This document shows positions 45,104-53,707 of a stretch of 59,522 bases of DNA, piece after piece (position 1 is the stretch's first letter; each line of letters opens with the position of its first letter). Source of the DNA: Cytophagaceae bacterium (GTDB lineage Bacteria; Bacteroidota; Bacteroidia; Cytophagales; Cytophagaceae); contig JALONH010000016.1 in assembly GCA_025455005.1 (NCBI GenBank), positions 1 through 59,522 of the forward strand, written 5' to 3'. A program made the translations under genes and the position numbers. Under the pieces are notes generated by a model that ran no database searches, was not told the origin of the DNA, and was given only the letters and a program-made list of their open reading frames with translations.

Positions 45104-46632
45104 AAAAAGTTTTAGGCACCGCGGATTTAATCGTATTAGGCGTTGCCTCTATGGTGGGTGCAGGGATTTTTGCTACCATTGGTATTGCTTCTGCAGAGGC
45201 TGGCCCATCCGTGGTTATATTATTTTTAATTACAGGAATCACTTGTTTGTTTTCTGCTTGGTGCTATGCAGAATTAGCATCTGAATTCCCGGATGCCGGC
45301 AGTGCCTATACTTATGTTCATAGACGATTAGGTCCATGGATGGCCTGGATGATTGGATGGGATTTATTTCTAGAATATGCAGTAGGTAATATGGCTGTAG
45401 CACTATCTTGGTCTGATTATTTTTGTAATTGGTTGAATTCATTTGGAATATCATTACCGAATTGGATGACGATATCGTATACTGAAGTTCACGCTTTACC
45501 TCAACAAGCTGCTGATATAATTATTCATTCGGCTCCTACGTTTGGCTCATGGTATGTATTGCTCGATTTACCGGCTATTACTATTACCATATTAATAACA
45601 GGTATAGTTTTAATGGGAGTACAATTATCCAATCGATTAAATTGGATGTTATTCCTTCTTAAAGCGACGGTTCTTCTGGTATTTATAGGATGGGGATGGC
45701 AATACTGTACAGCATCCAACTGGAGTCCAATCTTTCCTAAAGGGTGGTCAGGTATGTTAAACGGAACAGCAGCTGTTTTTTTTGCCTATATAGGGTTTGA
45801 TGCTTTAACTACATTGTCCGGAGAAAGTAAAGAGGCCGGCAGAACCATTCCAAAAGCAATTTTTTGGTCATTGGGAATCGTCACTCTATTATATATCGTT
45901 CTAGCGATACTCTTAACCGGAATGGTACATCCCAGTAAATTAAACGTCGGAGATCCATGGTTATTAGCAGTTCAAGAAGTGGGTTGGTTTGCCTTTGAAC
46001 CTTGGGTCGCATCTACCGCTTTGATCTCCATGATAGGAGTATTGCTTGTGTTTCAAATGGGGCAACCCCGAATATGGATGTATATGAGTAAAGACGGTTT
46101 ATTACCAAAATGTTTTTCATCCCTTCACCCTAGGTTTAATACACCACATTGGTCAGTAGTGGCTACTGGAATTAGTATTCTTCTCCCTTTACTTTTTTTA
46201 AACTTAACTACAGTAATTGAACTGACTAGTATCGGAACTATATTAGCTTTCACCCTAGTTTGTTACTTAGTGTGGTCATCGCCCTCCTCTCCTTCTGCAT
46301 TTAAAGTATGGTATATTAACGGCCGATACGGAATCCTATGTTTTATTATCGGAGCTTTTGTTTATCTATATGTACACCCCATTCAATGGACACTATCAGT
46401 AAAACATAGCATTCCAATCTTATTAGGCTGTTGTTTGATAGTTATAGTAATTAAAACCATTTATCATCAACTTTCTCTCATACCTACACTAGGATTATGC
46501 AGTAACATACTTTTATTAATGACCATGAGTGTTCAAAATTGGCTCCGCGTACTCATTTGGTTAGGTATAGGTTTTCTTTTTTTTATAGCCTATCAACGAT
46601 TAAATAAAAAGAATTATACGAATTACAAATAG
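45100..46632 (+). CDS. APC-family amino-acid permease
   Basis: 510 residues and about 13-14 membrane helices. The first helix carries the unwound substrate/sodium-site motif 'VASMVGAGIFATIGIASAEAGP', and 'FFAYIGFDALTTLSGESKEAGRTIPKAI' is the other APC hallmark, closest to cationic-amino-acid-type carriers. It has a 4-base overlap with pabB and ends the operon. Substrate not predictable. Confidence 0.9.
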   Translation: MKKVLGTADLIVLGVASMVGAGIFATIGIASAEAGPSVVILFLITGITCLFSAWCYAELASEFPDAGSAYTYVHRRLGPWMAWMIGWDLFLEYAVGNMAVALSWSDYFCNWLNSFGISLPNWMTISYTEVHALPQQAADIIIHSAPTFGSWYVLLDLPAITITILITGIVLMGVQLSNRLNWMLFLLKATVLLVFIGWGWQYCTASNWSPIFPKGWSGMLNGTAAVFFAYIGFDALTTLSGESKEAGRTIPKAIFWSLGIVTLLYIVLAILLTGMVHPSKLNVGDPWLLAVQEVGWFAFEPWVASTALISMIGVLLVFQMGQPRIWMYMSKDGLLPKCFSSLHPRFNTPHWSVVATGISILLPLLFLNLTTVIELTSIGTILAFTLVCYLVWSSPSSPSAFKVWYINGRYGILCFIIGAFVYLYVHPIQWTLSVKHSIPILLGCCLIVIVIKTIYHQLSLIPTLGLCSNILLLMTMSVQNWLRVLIWLGIGFLFFIAYQRLNKKNYTNYK

Positions 46633-46724
46633 TACAAAGCCTTTCCTTCTTTTAGAACGAAAACGAAGAAGTGTGGTAACCTTCATTTTTCTATTGTTTT
46701 ATATAAAATCCCAACAAATCTATA

Positions 46725-46764
46725 TGACAGATTGTCAGTTTTAATACTAAAAGTAGTATATTTG
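46725..46764 (+). promoter_or_regulatory. miaB promoter with an operator-like inverted repeat
   Basis: TTG (46732-46734), 22 bases, then an exact -7 TATATTTG (46757-46764), 50 bases before the miaB ATG. The -33 TTG is buried in an inverted repeat TGACA-GAT-TGTCA (46725-46737), suggesting regulator binding at the promoter. Confidence 0.65.
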
Positions 46765-46814
46765 CAAGGTAAGACAGTACGATACGAACTGTATTGTTTA
46801 AATGTTAAAAAACT

Positions 46815-48257
46815 ATGAAACAAGTAGTTGAAGAATTACAAATATTACCCACAGCAGAAGAAAAAGCGGCCTGTGATTTACCGAGAATTTCAGAAGAAGT
46901 AAATACGGGAAAGCAAAGAAAATTATACATTGAAAGTTATGGCTGTCAAATGAATTTTTCTGATAGCGAAATTGTGACGTCTATATTAATCGATCAAGGA
47001 TTTGATACCACCTCTAGTCCGGACAAAGCAGATGTAGTGTTATTAAACACTTGTAGTATTCGAGATAATGCAGAGCAAAAAGTGCGCAATCGATTAGTAC
47101 AATTTCAGGCTATTAAAAGAAACAATCCGGATTTATTAGTAGGCGTATTAGGTTGTATGGCCGAACGCTTGAAATCTAAATTATTAGAAGAAGAGAAAAT
47201 TGTAGATATGGTGGTAGGTCCGGATGCTTACCGCGATTTACCCCGTCTTATAAGCGAAGTGGATGAAGGTAATAAGGCTGTTAACGTATTTTTATCTAGA
47301 GAAGAAACCTATGCCGATATTAATCCGGTTCGCTTAACCGGTAATGGAGTTTTAGCTTTTATCTCCATCATGCGGGGATGTGATAATATGTGCTCCTTTT
47401 GTGTAGTTCCGTATACTAGAGGAAGAGAGCGTTCCAGAGATGCGTATTCTATCGTATCTGAAGCAAAACAATTATTTGATCAAGGTTATCGTGAAGTTAC
47501 ATTGCTTGGACAAAATGTCGATTCATATAAGTGGAGCGCTACATCCGGAGAAGAACAAGTAAATTTTGCTCAACTCTTAGAAAAAGTAGCTTTAGTACAT
47601 CCAGATTTACGCGTTCGTTTTTCCACCTCTCACCCAAAAGACATAACCGACGATGTATTATTTACAATGAAAAAATATGAAAACATTTGTAAATATATAC
47701 ACTTACCTGCTCAAAGTGGCAACTCGCGAATCCTGGAGTTAATGAGTAGAACATATGACCGTGAATGGTATATACATAAAATAGATCGTATAAAGGAAAT
47801 ACTAGGCAATACATGCGGCATCTCTACAGATATGATTGCCGGATTTTGTTCCGAGACCGAAGCAGAACATCAGGACACCTTGTCTTTAATGCGTTATGCA
47901 GCGTATGACTTTGCCTACATGTTTTATTATAGCGAACGCCCGGGAACTCCTGCAGCTAAAAAATTGGTGGATGATATAGATATCGAAACGAAAAAAAGAC
48001 GTTTGAATGAAATCATTGAAGTGCAGACAGAGTTGTCTTATCAACGAAATCAACTACATGTGGGTCAAATTCAAAAAGTCCTTATAGAAGGGTATTCTAA
48101 ACGCTCAGAAGATTTTTTAAAAGGCAGAAACACACAAAACGCAATGGTTATATTTCCGAAATTACACTACTCTAAAGGACAATATGTGTATGTAAAAATT
48201 AAAGAAGCCAATAAAGCTACTTTATTTGGAGATATTGTAGAAGGTTACCAAGAATAA
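46815..48257 (+). CDS. miaB: tRNA-2-methylthio-N6-dimethylallyladenosine synthase
   Basis: 480 residues. A radical-SAM methylthiotransferase that converts i6A37 to ms2i6A37 in tRNA. UPF0004 cysteines are C44, C80 and C114. The radical-SAM cluster is C189-x3-C193-x2-C196 ('[21 protein letters not shown]'). The C-terminal TRAM domain ends '[13 protein letters not shown]'. It has its own promoter, and the sigma-54-type activator begins 8 bases after the stop. It pairs functionally with miaE at 36904. Confidence 0.96.
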   Translation: MKQVVEELQILPTAEEKAACDLPRISEEVNTGKQRKLYIESYGCQMNFSDSEIVTSILIDQGFDTTSSPDKADVVLLNTCSIRDNAEQKVRNRLVQFQAIKRNNPDLLVGVLGCMAERLKSKLLEEEKIVDMVVGPDAYRDLPRLISEVDEGNKAVNVFLSREETYADINPVRLTGNGVLAFISIMRGCDNMCSFCVVPYTRGRERSRDAYSIVSEAKQLFDQGYREVTLLGQNVDSYKWSATSGEEQVNFAQLLEKVALVHPDLRVRFSTSHPKDITDDVLFTMKKYENICKYIHLPAQSGNSRILELMSRTYDREWYIHKIDRIKEILGNTCGISTDMIAGFCSETEAEHQDTLSLMRYAAYDFAYMFYYSERPGTPAAKKLVDDIDIETKKRRLNEIIEVQTELSYQRNQLHVGQIQKVLIEGYSKRSEDFLKGRNTQNAMVIFPKLHYSKGQYVYVKIKEANKATLFGDIVEGYQE

Positions 48258-48265
48258 TCGGTCGT

Positions 48266-49543
48266 ATGAATTTAACACAAGAAATACAAAGTGTAAAACA
48301 ACGATTTGGAATTATAGGAAATTCTAACACTCTGAACCATGCCATTCAGGTTGCTATTCAAGTAGCGCCTACGGATATGACAGTTCTGATCACCGGCGAA
48401 AGTGGTAGTGGAAAAGAATCCTTTTCCAAAATAATTCATCACCTAAGCACACGCAAGCACGGTCAGTTTATCGCTATAAACTGTGGTGCTATTCCGGAAG
48501 GCACTATAGATTCTGAATTATTTGGTCACGAAAAAGGTTCCTTTACGGGAGCTACAGATGCACGAAAGGGATATTTCGAAGTGACCAATGGTGGCACTAT
48601 TTTTTTAGATGAAATCGGTGAGATGCCATTAGGTACACAGGCTCGTTTGCTTCGTGTTTTAGAAAACGGTGAATTTATTCGAGTAGGTTCATCTAAGGTT
48701 CAAAAAACAGATGTCCGAGTAGTTGCGGCTACCAATGTAAATCTATACGATGCTGTACAAAAAGGTAAATTCAGAGAAGATTTATATTACCGCCTCAATA
48801 CTGTTCCCATTTACGTTCCTCCTCTTAGAGAACGAGGGGCGGATATAGATTTAATCTTTAGAAAGTTTGCAGGTGATTTTGCTGACAAGTACAAAATGCT
48901 ACCGATACGTTTAAGTGAGGAAGCGAAACAGATTTTATTGGCCTATCGATTTCCGGGTAATATCCGACAATTAAAAAACATGGTCGAACAGATGTCGGTT
49001 TTAGAATCTCAAAGAGAAATAGTTCCTATCCAATTAAAAAAATACTTACCGGAAGAAAAGGCTTTACCTATTTTAAATAGAGATGCAAAAACTTCCGATG
49101 ACTTTTCTGAACGAGAAATACTGTACAAAATATTATTTGACATGAAGAAAGACATGCACGAACTAAAAAAGTTAGTGTATGAAGCCTTACAAAATGAGTC
49201 CTATGGTAGCCAAATTATCCAACAACATTCCGGATTATTTGACAACGTTCAAACCGAGGATACAAAACGACTCCCCTCCTTTTCTCCCATCACCTCCTTT
49301 GTTCAATCACCGGATGTTAGTACTACCATTCGTTCGGAAGAAGCATTGGACATACCGGTTGAAGAAGTAACGCAAGACATGGAAATAGAAAGTGAATCTC
49401 TTTCCTTGGATGACAAAGAAAAAGAGATGATTGTAAAAGCTCTTAAAAAGCATCACAATAAGCGTAAATATGCTGCGCAAGATTTAGGCATATCCGAACG
49501 AACGTTATATCGAAAAATTAAAGAATATAAAATAGACGCATGA
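48266..49543 (+). CDS. Sigma-54-type AAA+ transcriptional activator without receiver domain
   Basis: 425 residues. AAA+ core: Walker A GESGSGKE (44-51), the sigma-54 contact loop GSFTGA (91-96, a variant of GAFTGA), Walker B TIFLDEIGE (111-119) and REDLYYRLN (170-178). An acidic, Pro/Ser-rich linker (about 265-380) precedes a Fis-type helix-turn-helix (about 385-425, 'HHNKRKYAAQDLGISERTLYRKI'). No N-terminal sensor domain is present, so activity must be controlled by level, partner or ligand binding elsewhere. It is in an operon with miaB and lptE (4-base overlap with lptE). Target promoters are unknown. Confidence 0.92.
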   Translation: MNLTQEIQSVKQRFGIIGNSNTLNHAIQVAIQVAPTDMTVLITGESGSGKESFSKIIHHLSTRKHGQFIAINCGAIPEGTIDSELFGHEKGSFTGATDARKGYFEVTNGGTIFLDEIGEMPLGTQARLLRVLENGEFIRVGSSKVQKTDVRVVAATNVNLYDAVQKGKFREDLYYRLNTVPIYVPPLRERGADIDLIFRKFAGDFADKYKMLPIRLSEEAKQILLAYRFPGNIRQLKNMVEQMSVLESQREIVPIQLKKYLPEEKALPILNRDAKTSDDFSEREILYKILFDMKKDMHELKKLVYEALQNESYGSQIIQQHSGLFDNVQTEDTKRLPSFSPITSFVQSPDVSTTIRSEEALDIPVEEVTQDMEIESESLSLDDKEKEMIVKALKKHHNKRKYAAQDLGISERTLYRKIKEYKIDA

Positions 49544-50037
49544 AAATACCCACTTACATATATCTATTTCTTTCTTTATTTTATGGCTGTTCCCCATCTA
49601 TTAATTTTACTGGAGGTAGTATAGACCCTTCGATTAAAACCATCGGTATACAATCGTTTTTTAATCAATCCGGTAATGGGCCTCCTTCTATAAGTTTACA
49701 GCTTACTGAAAAGATTCGTAGCTTTTATCAAAACAATACCAAACTAATAGTTACTAAAGAAAGTGGCGATTGGAATTTAGAAGGCAAAATAACAAAATAT
49801 TTTATCCAACCGGTTGCGCCCCAACAAGGCCAAACAGCAGGTCTTAACCGACTAACCATAACAGTCAACGCTACTTTTAGAGATGACATCAACAATCGAA
49901 AATTCACCAAAGATTTTACTTTTTTTGATGACTATTCTCAATCACAATCTCTGGCAACTGTTGAAAATGAAAAAGTAGACTATATTTTGAATGAGATCAC
50001 ACTTATGATTTTCAACGAAACGACCTCGAATTGGTAA
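49540..50037 (+). CDS. lptE: LptE-like LPS-assembly lipoprotein
   Basis: 165 residues. The lipobox gives a lipidated Cys17 ('LFYGC'). The mature domain 'INFTGGSIDPSIKTIGIQSFFNQSG', then 'LTEKIRSFYQNNTKL' and a late 'LNRLTITVNATFRD' strand, matches Bacteroidota LptE, the plug partner of LptD in outer-membrane LPS insertion. It overlaps the activator by four bases and precedes a TPR protein and secG. Confidence 0.85.
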   Translation: MKIPTYIYLFLSLFYGCSPSINFTGGSIDPSIKTIGIQSFFNQSGNGPPSISLQLTEKIRSFYQNNTKLIVTKESGDWNLEGKITKYFIQPVAPQQGQTAGLNRLTITVNATFRDDINNRKFTKDFTFFDDYSQSQSLATVENEKVDYILNEITLMIFNETTSNW

Positions 50038-50038
50038 T

Positions 50039-51259
50039 ATGAACAAGCAACGACTCATTGAACTAGTACAACATCCGCAGCTACATCAACCTGCAGATGT
50101 GTCGGATATGGAGTTGTTGATCCAACAATACCCTTATTGCCAAATTGGTCATGTTTTACTGGCAAAGATGCTTTCCGATAGTGGACATATGCAAGCAACA
50201 AAATCGATTCGAAAAGCAGCATTATACACTTCCGATAGACAGGGCTTAAAACTACTGATAGAAACGAAACATGCTCCGACTGTTTCAGTTGTTACTGCTT
50301 CCACAACGCTTGAGCCGGAAGAAGCGCATACTAGAGAAATACCGCTACCTTCTTCAATCGACGTTTCGAAAAACAATACTTTCGACACATCTACGACAAA
50401 TAAAGTAGATATCAAAAGAACTGAAGAAGTGGAATCGGTTCCCCAATATCGTCCATCCGCATCTGATCAAGCCGACGATTTTATTCAAAGCCTACATAAA
50501 CGATTAGAAGAACTTAGTAAACTAAAAGCAAAAGCAGCAGGGATAGTAGATCTTACCAACGATGAAACGCCTGTACCAAACACGTCACCTATTTCAGATG
50601 TGCCTGTAGTCGAAACGGATACGCCTACGTCTGAATCAGTGTCTACAAAAAGTACAGCCGAAGAAAAAAGAAAAAACATACCACAAATTCCTTCTTATAC
50701 TGCTCTCGGGAGCAAGGATGATATCATTGATATGATTTTGGGCTTTGACAACCGAGTAAAAGACTACTTTGACTTATCGTCAATGACGAATGCGGCCGGG
50801 GAAAATATTAACCAAACTACAATAGACAATCCTTCCGTACCGACTACTGAGGATGTCCAACTACCTCACTTTACGGTAAGAGATTGGACAATAGCAAATA
50901 GCCGGTTAGAAGAAAGCAGTACAGATTTGATAGCTAAGTATTTAGAATTTTTAAAAGAAGAAAAAAGTAAGAAGAAGCGTCCGGATAAAAAACGGGAACA
51001 GCTACTCCTACGAAAATTTATTTCAGAAGACCCCAGCATCCCCCCTATGCGGAACAAATCTACTGAAAATCATAACATTGATGATGAACCGGAAGATATC
51101 GAAACAGGCTTTGATGTATCATATGCCACTGAAACACTTGCAAAAATATTAATAGAACAAGGCAAATACCCTGAGGCAATTAAAGTATATGAAGCCCTGC
51201 TGTTGAAATATCCCGAAAAAAGTAGTTATTTTGCTTCTATTATTCAGACACTTCGTTAA
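50039..51259 (+). CDS. Hypothetical protein with a C-terminal TPR
   Basis: 406 residues with no signal peptide. The N-terminal ~80 residues are helical ('LIQQYPYCQIGHVLLAKMLSD'). A long acidic, Ser/Thr/Pro-rich, probably disordered centre follows. The C-terminal ~40 residues form one TPR ('LAKILIEQGKYPEAIKVYEALLLKYP'). The arrangement between lptE and secG is a familiar Bacteroidota neighbourhood, but the function is unknown. The ATG is one base after the lptE stop. Confidence 0.8.
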   Translation: MNKQRLIELVQHPQLHQPADVSDMELLIQQYPYCQIGHVLLAKMLSDSGHMQATKSIRKAALYTSDRQGLKLLIETKHAPTVSVVTASTTLEPEEAHTREIPLPSSIDVSKNNTFDTSTTNKVDIKRTEEVESVPQYRPSASDQADDFIQSLHKRLEELSKLKAKAAGIVDLTNDETPVPNTSPISDVPVVETDTPTSESVSTKSTAEEKRKNIPQIPSYTALGSKDDIIDMILGFDNRVKDYFDLSSMTNAAGENINQTTIDNPSVPTTEDVQLPHFTVRDWTIANSRLEESSTDLIAKYLEFLKEEKSKKKRPDKKREQLLLRKFISEDPSIPPMRNKSTENHNIDDEPEDIETGFDVSYATETLAKILIEQGKYPEAIKVYEALLLKYPEKSSYFASIIQTLR

Positions 51260-51269
51260 TACTCTATTT

Positions 51270-51572
51270 ATGATAATTGCAATTTCTATTTTATTAATCT
51301 TAGCCGCCGGCTTGATGGTTTTAGTTGTTTTGGCTCAAAATTCAAAAGGTGGCGTAGCCGATGGGTTCTCTTCCTCTACTCAAATTATAGGTACTCGTAA
51401 AACCGGTGATTTCTTAAGTAATTTCACTATGATTCTGGCGGTAGCTATTTTGGCTTTCTCTATCACATTTAATTACACAGCAAAACCTACAGACGACCTA
51501 GACACTACGGAACAAACCGAAAAGGATGAAGTCGCAGAAGAAGAACCAACAGAAGAAGATTCAACTAATTAA
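51270..51572 (+). CDS. secG: Preprotein translocase subunit SecG
   Basis: 100 residues from the ATG at 51270; the longer frame starting at 51231 overlaps the upstream gene and is rejected. Two membrane segments (about 2-22 and 48-68) flank the conserved loop 'VVLAQNSKGGVADGFSSSTQIIGTRKT', and the C-terminus is a Glu/Thr-rich acidic tail. It is part of SecYEG and lies 10 bases after the TPR gene, before a strong terminator. Confidence 0.93.
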   Translation: MIIAISILLILAAGLMVLVVLAQNSKGGVADGFSSSTQIIGTRKTGDFLSNFTMILAVAILAFSITFNYTAKPTDDLDTTEQTEKDEVAEEEPTEEDSTN

Positions 51573-51584
51573 TCATTATACTAA

Positions 51585-51612
51585 AAGCGAAGCCTACACT
51601 TCGCTTTTTTTT
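51585..51612 (+). terminator. Terminator after secG
   Basis: Nine-base stem AAAGCGAAG/CTTCGCTTT with a CCTACA loop and an eight-base T-run. Confidence 0.92.
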
Positions 51613-51615
51613 ATT

Positions 51616-52023
51616 ATGCACACTCAAGAATTAAGTTTAACCACTCCGGCTTTATTATTTCCAACCATCTCTTTATTGTTATTAGCCTATACCAATCGGT
51701 ATATTGCCATAAGCAATAGAATTCGGACCCTATACAGCACCTACAAAAATGAACCTTCTGATTTAATTATTGACCAAATCAGCATTCTGAAAAGAAGAAT
51801 GATTTTGATTCGCAATATGCAATTGATGGGAATTGGCAGTATGTTTTTTGCTGCCTTTACTATGACTATGTTTTATTTTGGATTTAAAACAGCTGCTGAA
51901 ATTCTATTCGAAGCAGCCCTTTTCTGTATACTTATTTCTCTTTTTCTTTGTGCTATTGAAGTATATTGGTCAAATAAAGCCCTTCTCATTCAAATACACG
52001 ATATTGAAGACAAACTGCGTTAA
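51616..52023 (+). CDS. DUF2721 family membrane protein
   Basis: 135 residues from the ATG at 51616; the upstream extension to 51526 runs through the terminator and secG and is rejected. It has an N-terminal helix ('PALLFPTISLLLLAYTNRY') and two more membrane segments (about 71-92 and 97-117), in the DUF2721 pattern with 'ISNRIRTL' and 'LKRRMILIRNMQLMGIGSMFF'. Function unknown. It starts only four bases past the secG terminator and could be fed by readthrough. Confidence 0.8.
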   Translation: MHTQELSLTTPALLFPTISLLLLAYTNRYIAISNRIRTLYSTYKNEPSDLIIDQISILKRRMILIRNMQLMGIGSMFFAAFTMTMFYFGFKTAAEILFEAALFCILISLFLCAIEVYWSNKALLIQIHDIEDKLR

Positions 52024-52182
52024 GTACAACCTATAACGGTTTTAACCGCATTCATAGGATATCCCAATTTAATTGTCGTTCTTTGTGAAGTCGTCAGTTG
52101 TATTTTTTGTCACAACATCGTCAGAGGACTTTCTCTATACTTTATTAGTTCCTAATACTTATATAAAAGCCCTTGTACAATG

Positions 52183-52201
52183 TGATTTGAAAGTCAAATC
52201 A
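52183..52201 (+). promoter_or_regulatory. Inverted repeat in the leader of the 52234 cold-shock-domain gene
   Basis: Perfect eight-base arms TGATTTGA and TCAAATCA around AAG, ending 32 bases before the ATG. The rest of the 210-base gap (52024-52233) shows only a weak CGGTT/AACCG repeat near 52036 and no exact TAnnTTTG. Confidence 0.5.
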
Positions 52202-52233
52202 TTATTATTAACTATTAACCAATACAAGTTACA

Positions 52234-52692
52234 ATGGCTAAATCCAGGGAAACGTATAGTAAAAAAGAAAAAGAAAAAAAGAAATTAAAGAAACGTCAAG
52301 ACAAAGAAGAGAAGCGCGAAATGCGCAAAAGCGACAATCAAAAAGGCCAAGACTTTGATTCTATGTTAGCCTATGTAGATGAAAACGGAAATTTAACCTC
52401 TGAACCTCAAGATTTACAAAAAAAGAATAGTATACCATTAGAATCGATAGTGTTGGGTGCAACAGTATCCATTGAACCAACAGAAAAAGTCTTACATACC
52501 GGTATCGTAACATTTTTCAACGAACAAAAGGGATACGGGTTTGTAAGAGATAGCGAAACCAAAGAAAGTTTGTTTTTACACTCAAAAGCCCTTTTAGAAA
52601 TGGTGCGGAATCAAGATAAAGTGAATTATTTCGTTGAAGATTCCCCTAGAGGTCCTGTAGCAGTAGAAGTACGCTTAAGTAAACAAAAATAA
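52234..52692 (+). CDS. Cold-shock-domain protein with a basic N-terminal extension
   Basis: 152 residues. The first ~35 residues are strongly basic ('KKEKEKKKLKKRQDKEEKR'). A linker 'AYVDENGNLTS' follows, then a cold-shock domain from about residue 87 ('GIVTFFNEQKGYGFVRDSETKESLFLHSKAL') with RNP1-like KGYGFV and RNP2-like LFLHS. The type is common in Bacteroidota. It should bind single-stranded RNA or DNA, with the basic arm adding affinity. It precedes a classic Csp by 74 bases. Confidence 0.9.
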   Translation: MAKSRETYSKKEKEKKKLKKRQDKEEKREMRKSDNQKGQDFDSMLAYVDENGNLTSEPQDLQKKNSIPLESIVLGATVSIEPTEKVLHTGIVTFFNEQKGYGFVRDSETKESLFLHSKALLEMVRNQDKVNYFVEDSPRGPVAVEVRLSKQK

Positions 52693-52708
52693 ATATAGAC
52701 ATTTGATA

Positions 52709-52733
52709 GGTAATGGATAACCTTATCCATACC
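52709..52733 (+). promoter_or_regulatory. Inverted repeat in the leader of the 52767 csp gene
   Basis: Arms GGTAATGGATAA and TTATCCATACC pair with one bulged A. As RNA the core is ATGGAT/ATCCAT around AACCTT. It ends 33 bases before the ATG, similar in position to the repeat of the preceding cold-shock gene. Confidence 0.5.
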
Positions 52734-52766
52734 TTGTCAACTATTAATCATCTTAAATTAAATTTC

Positions 52767-52958
52767 ATGCAAGGAACAGTAAAATTTTTTAATACAACCA
52801 AAGGTTTTGGTTTTATTTCTATGGAAAATTCATCCGAAGATATATTCGTGCATACGTCCGGACTTATCGATCGTATTAAGGAAAACGATAAAGTATCGTT
52901 CGAATTAGAAAGAGGTAAAAAAGGTATGAATGCCGTTAAAGTAACTGTTGTTCGTTAA
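52767..52958 (+). CDS. Cold-shock protein (CspA family)
   Basis: 63 residues from the ATG at 52767; the frame continues up to 52713 but the shorter start gives the standard Csp length. 'MQGTVKFFNTTKGFGFISMEN' and 'DIFVHTSGL' contain RNP1 KGFGFI and RNP2 DIFVH. It is a single-stranded nucleic-acid chaperone. A bidirectional terminator follows. Confidence 0.95.
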   Translation: MQGTVKFFNTTKGFGFISMENSSEDIFVHTSGLIDRIKENDKVSFELERGKKGMNAVKVTVVR

Positions 52959-52984
52959 TCGACATTCAACGTTTACATTTATAC

Positions 52985-53016
52985 AAAAAAGAGACAGCCA
53001 AGCTGTCTCTTTTTTT
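52985..53016. terminator. Bidirectional rho-independent terminator
   Basis: Stem GAGACAG/CTGTCTC with a CCAAG loop between A6 and T7 tracts, shared by csp (+) and the nitroreductase gene (-). Confidence 0.93.
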
Positions 53017-53674
53017 ATTCTATCCAAGTAACTACATCCTCTATTGGTCTCCTTGTTTTTTGTTTTGGTTCCACTACCCTGTAGCCAAAGGCAACCATAT
53101 AGGACAATCCATATAAAGAAGTATCAACACCCAATTGCTCCTGTAACACGTGTTCTGTTTCTTGTTGTTTAAATCCTTCTATAGGACAAGAATCTATTCC
53201 TATTATAGCGGCAGCCGTCATCATATTCCCTAAAGCTATATAAGATTGTTTGGAAGCCCAATCAAACATTTTTCGATCATCCAATAAATCAAAATCGCTC
53301 TCTTGAAATACCTTATAAAAACCTAAACGAGTGGCACACATTTCTTCTGTGTGCCCTTGGACATCGCGCATAAAGCGATGTATATAATCTGAATCCCACT
53401 GTAACAAGGGACGTTTCATGGTTAACCCCAACACAAAATGACTTGCCGTATCTAATTTTTTAGGAGCCCCCCAGGACGTAGCTTTCAATAATTCTCTCTT
53501 TTGAGGTTGCTGGAGGACAATAAAACGCCAAGGTTCAAACCCAAAGGAACTAGGCGATAATCGAGCGGTTTCAAGAATAAACGTCATATCGCTTTTACTG
53601 ATTTTTTTATCGGGATTAAACTCTTTGCAGTCGTGTCGAAAATGAAACGCTGCTATTATTTCCTCTTTCGTCAT
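53015..53674 (-). CDS. Nitroreductase-family NAD(P)H-dependent oxidoreductase
   Basis: 219 residues of the FMN-binding nitroreductase fold. 'TARLSPSSFGFEPWRFIVL' is the FMN-phosphate-binding segment, 'ALGNMMTAAAIIGIDSCPIEGF' is the dimer/FMN region, and the end 'VAFGYRVVEPKQKTRRPIEDVV' is typical. A quinone or nitro-compound substrate is likely but undefined. It is preceded by a -7 element inside an inverted repeat (53687-53707). Confidence 0.93.
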   Translation of the reverse strand: MTKEEIIAAFHFRHDCKEFNPDKKISKSDMTFILETARLSPSSFGFEPWRFIVLQQPQKRELLKATSWGAPKKLDTASHFVLGLTMKRPLLQWDSDYIHRFMRDVQGHTEEMCATRLGFYKVFQESDFDLLDDRKMFDWASKQSYIALGNMMTAAAIIGIDSCPIEGFKQQETEHVLQEQLGVDTSLYGLSYMVAFGYRVVEPKQKTRRPIEDVVTWIE

Positions 53675-53686
53675 GATACATTGTTA

Positions 53687-53707
53687 TTTAATACCAAAGG
53701 TATTAAA
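53687..53707 (-). promoter_or_regulatory. Nitroreductase promoter element within a perfect inverted repeat
   Basis: Nine-base arms TTTAATACC and GGTATTAAA around AAA. On the minus strand the repeat contains an exact -7 TACCTTTG (53702-53695), 21 bases before the ATG. A repressor-type operator is the simplest reading. It also covers the stop of the upstream lipoprotein gene but lacks a T-tract. Confidence 0.6.

Noticed and set aside
52073-52288. 71-residue plus-strand ORF before the cold-shock-domain gene
   Set aside because: Starts with TTG, overlaps the real gene in another frame, and has a poly-Lys end that is a frame shadow of its basic N-terminus.
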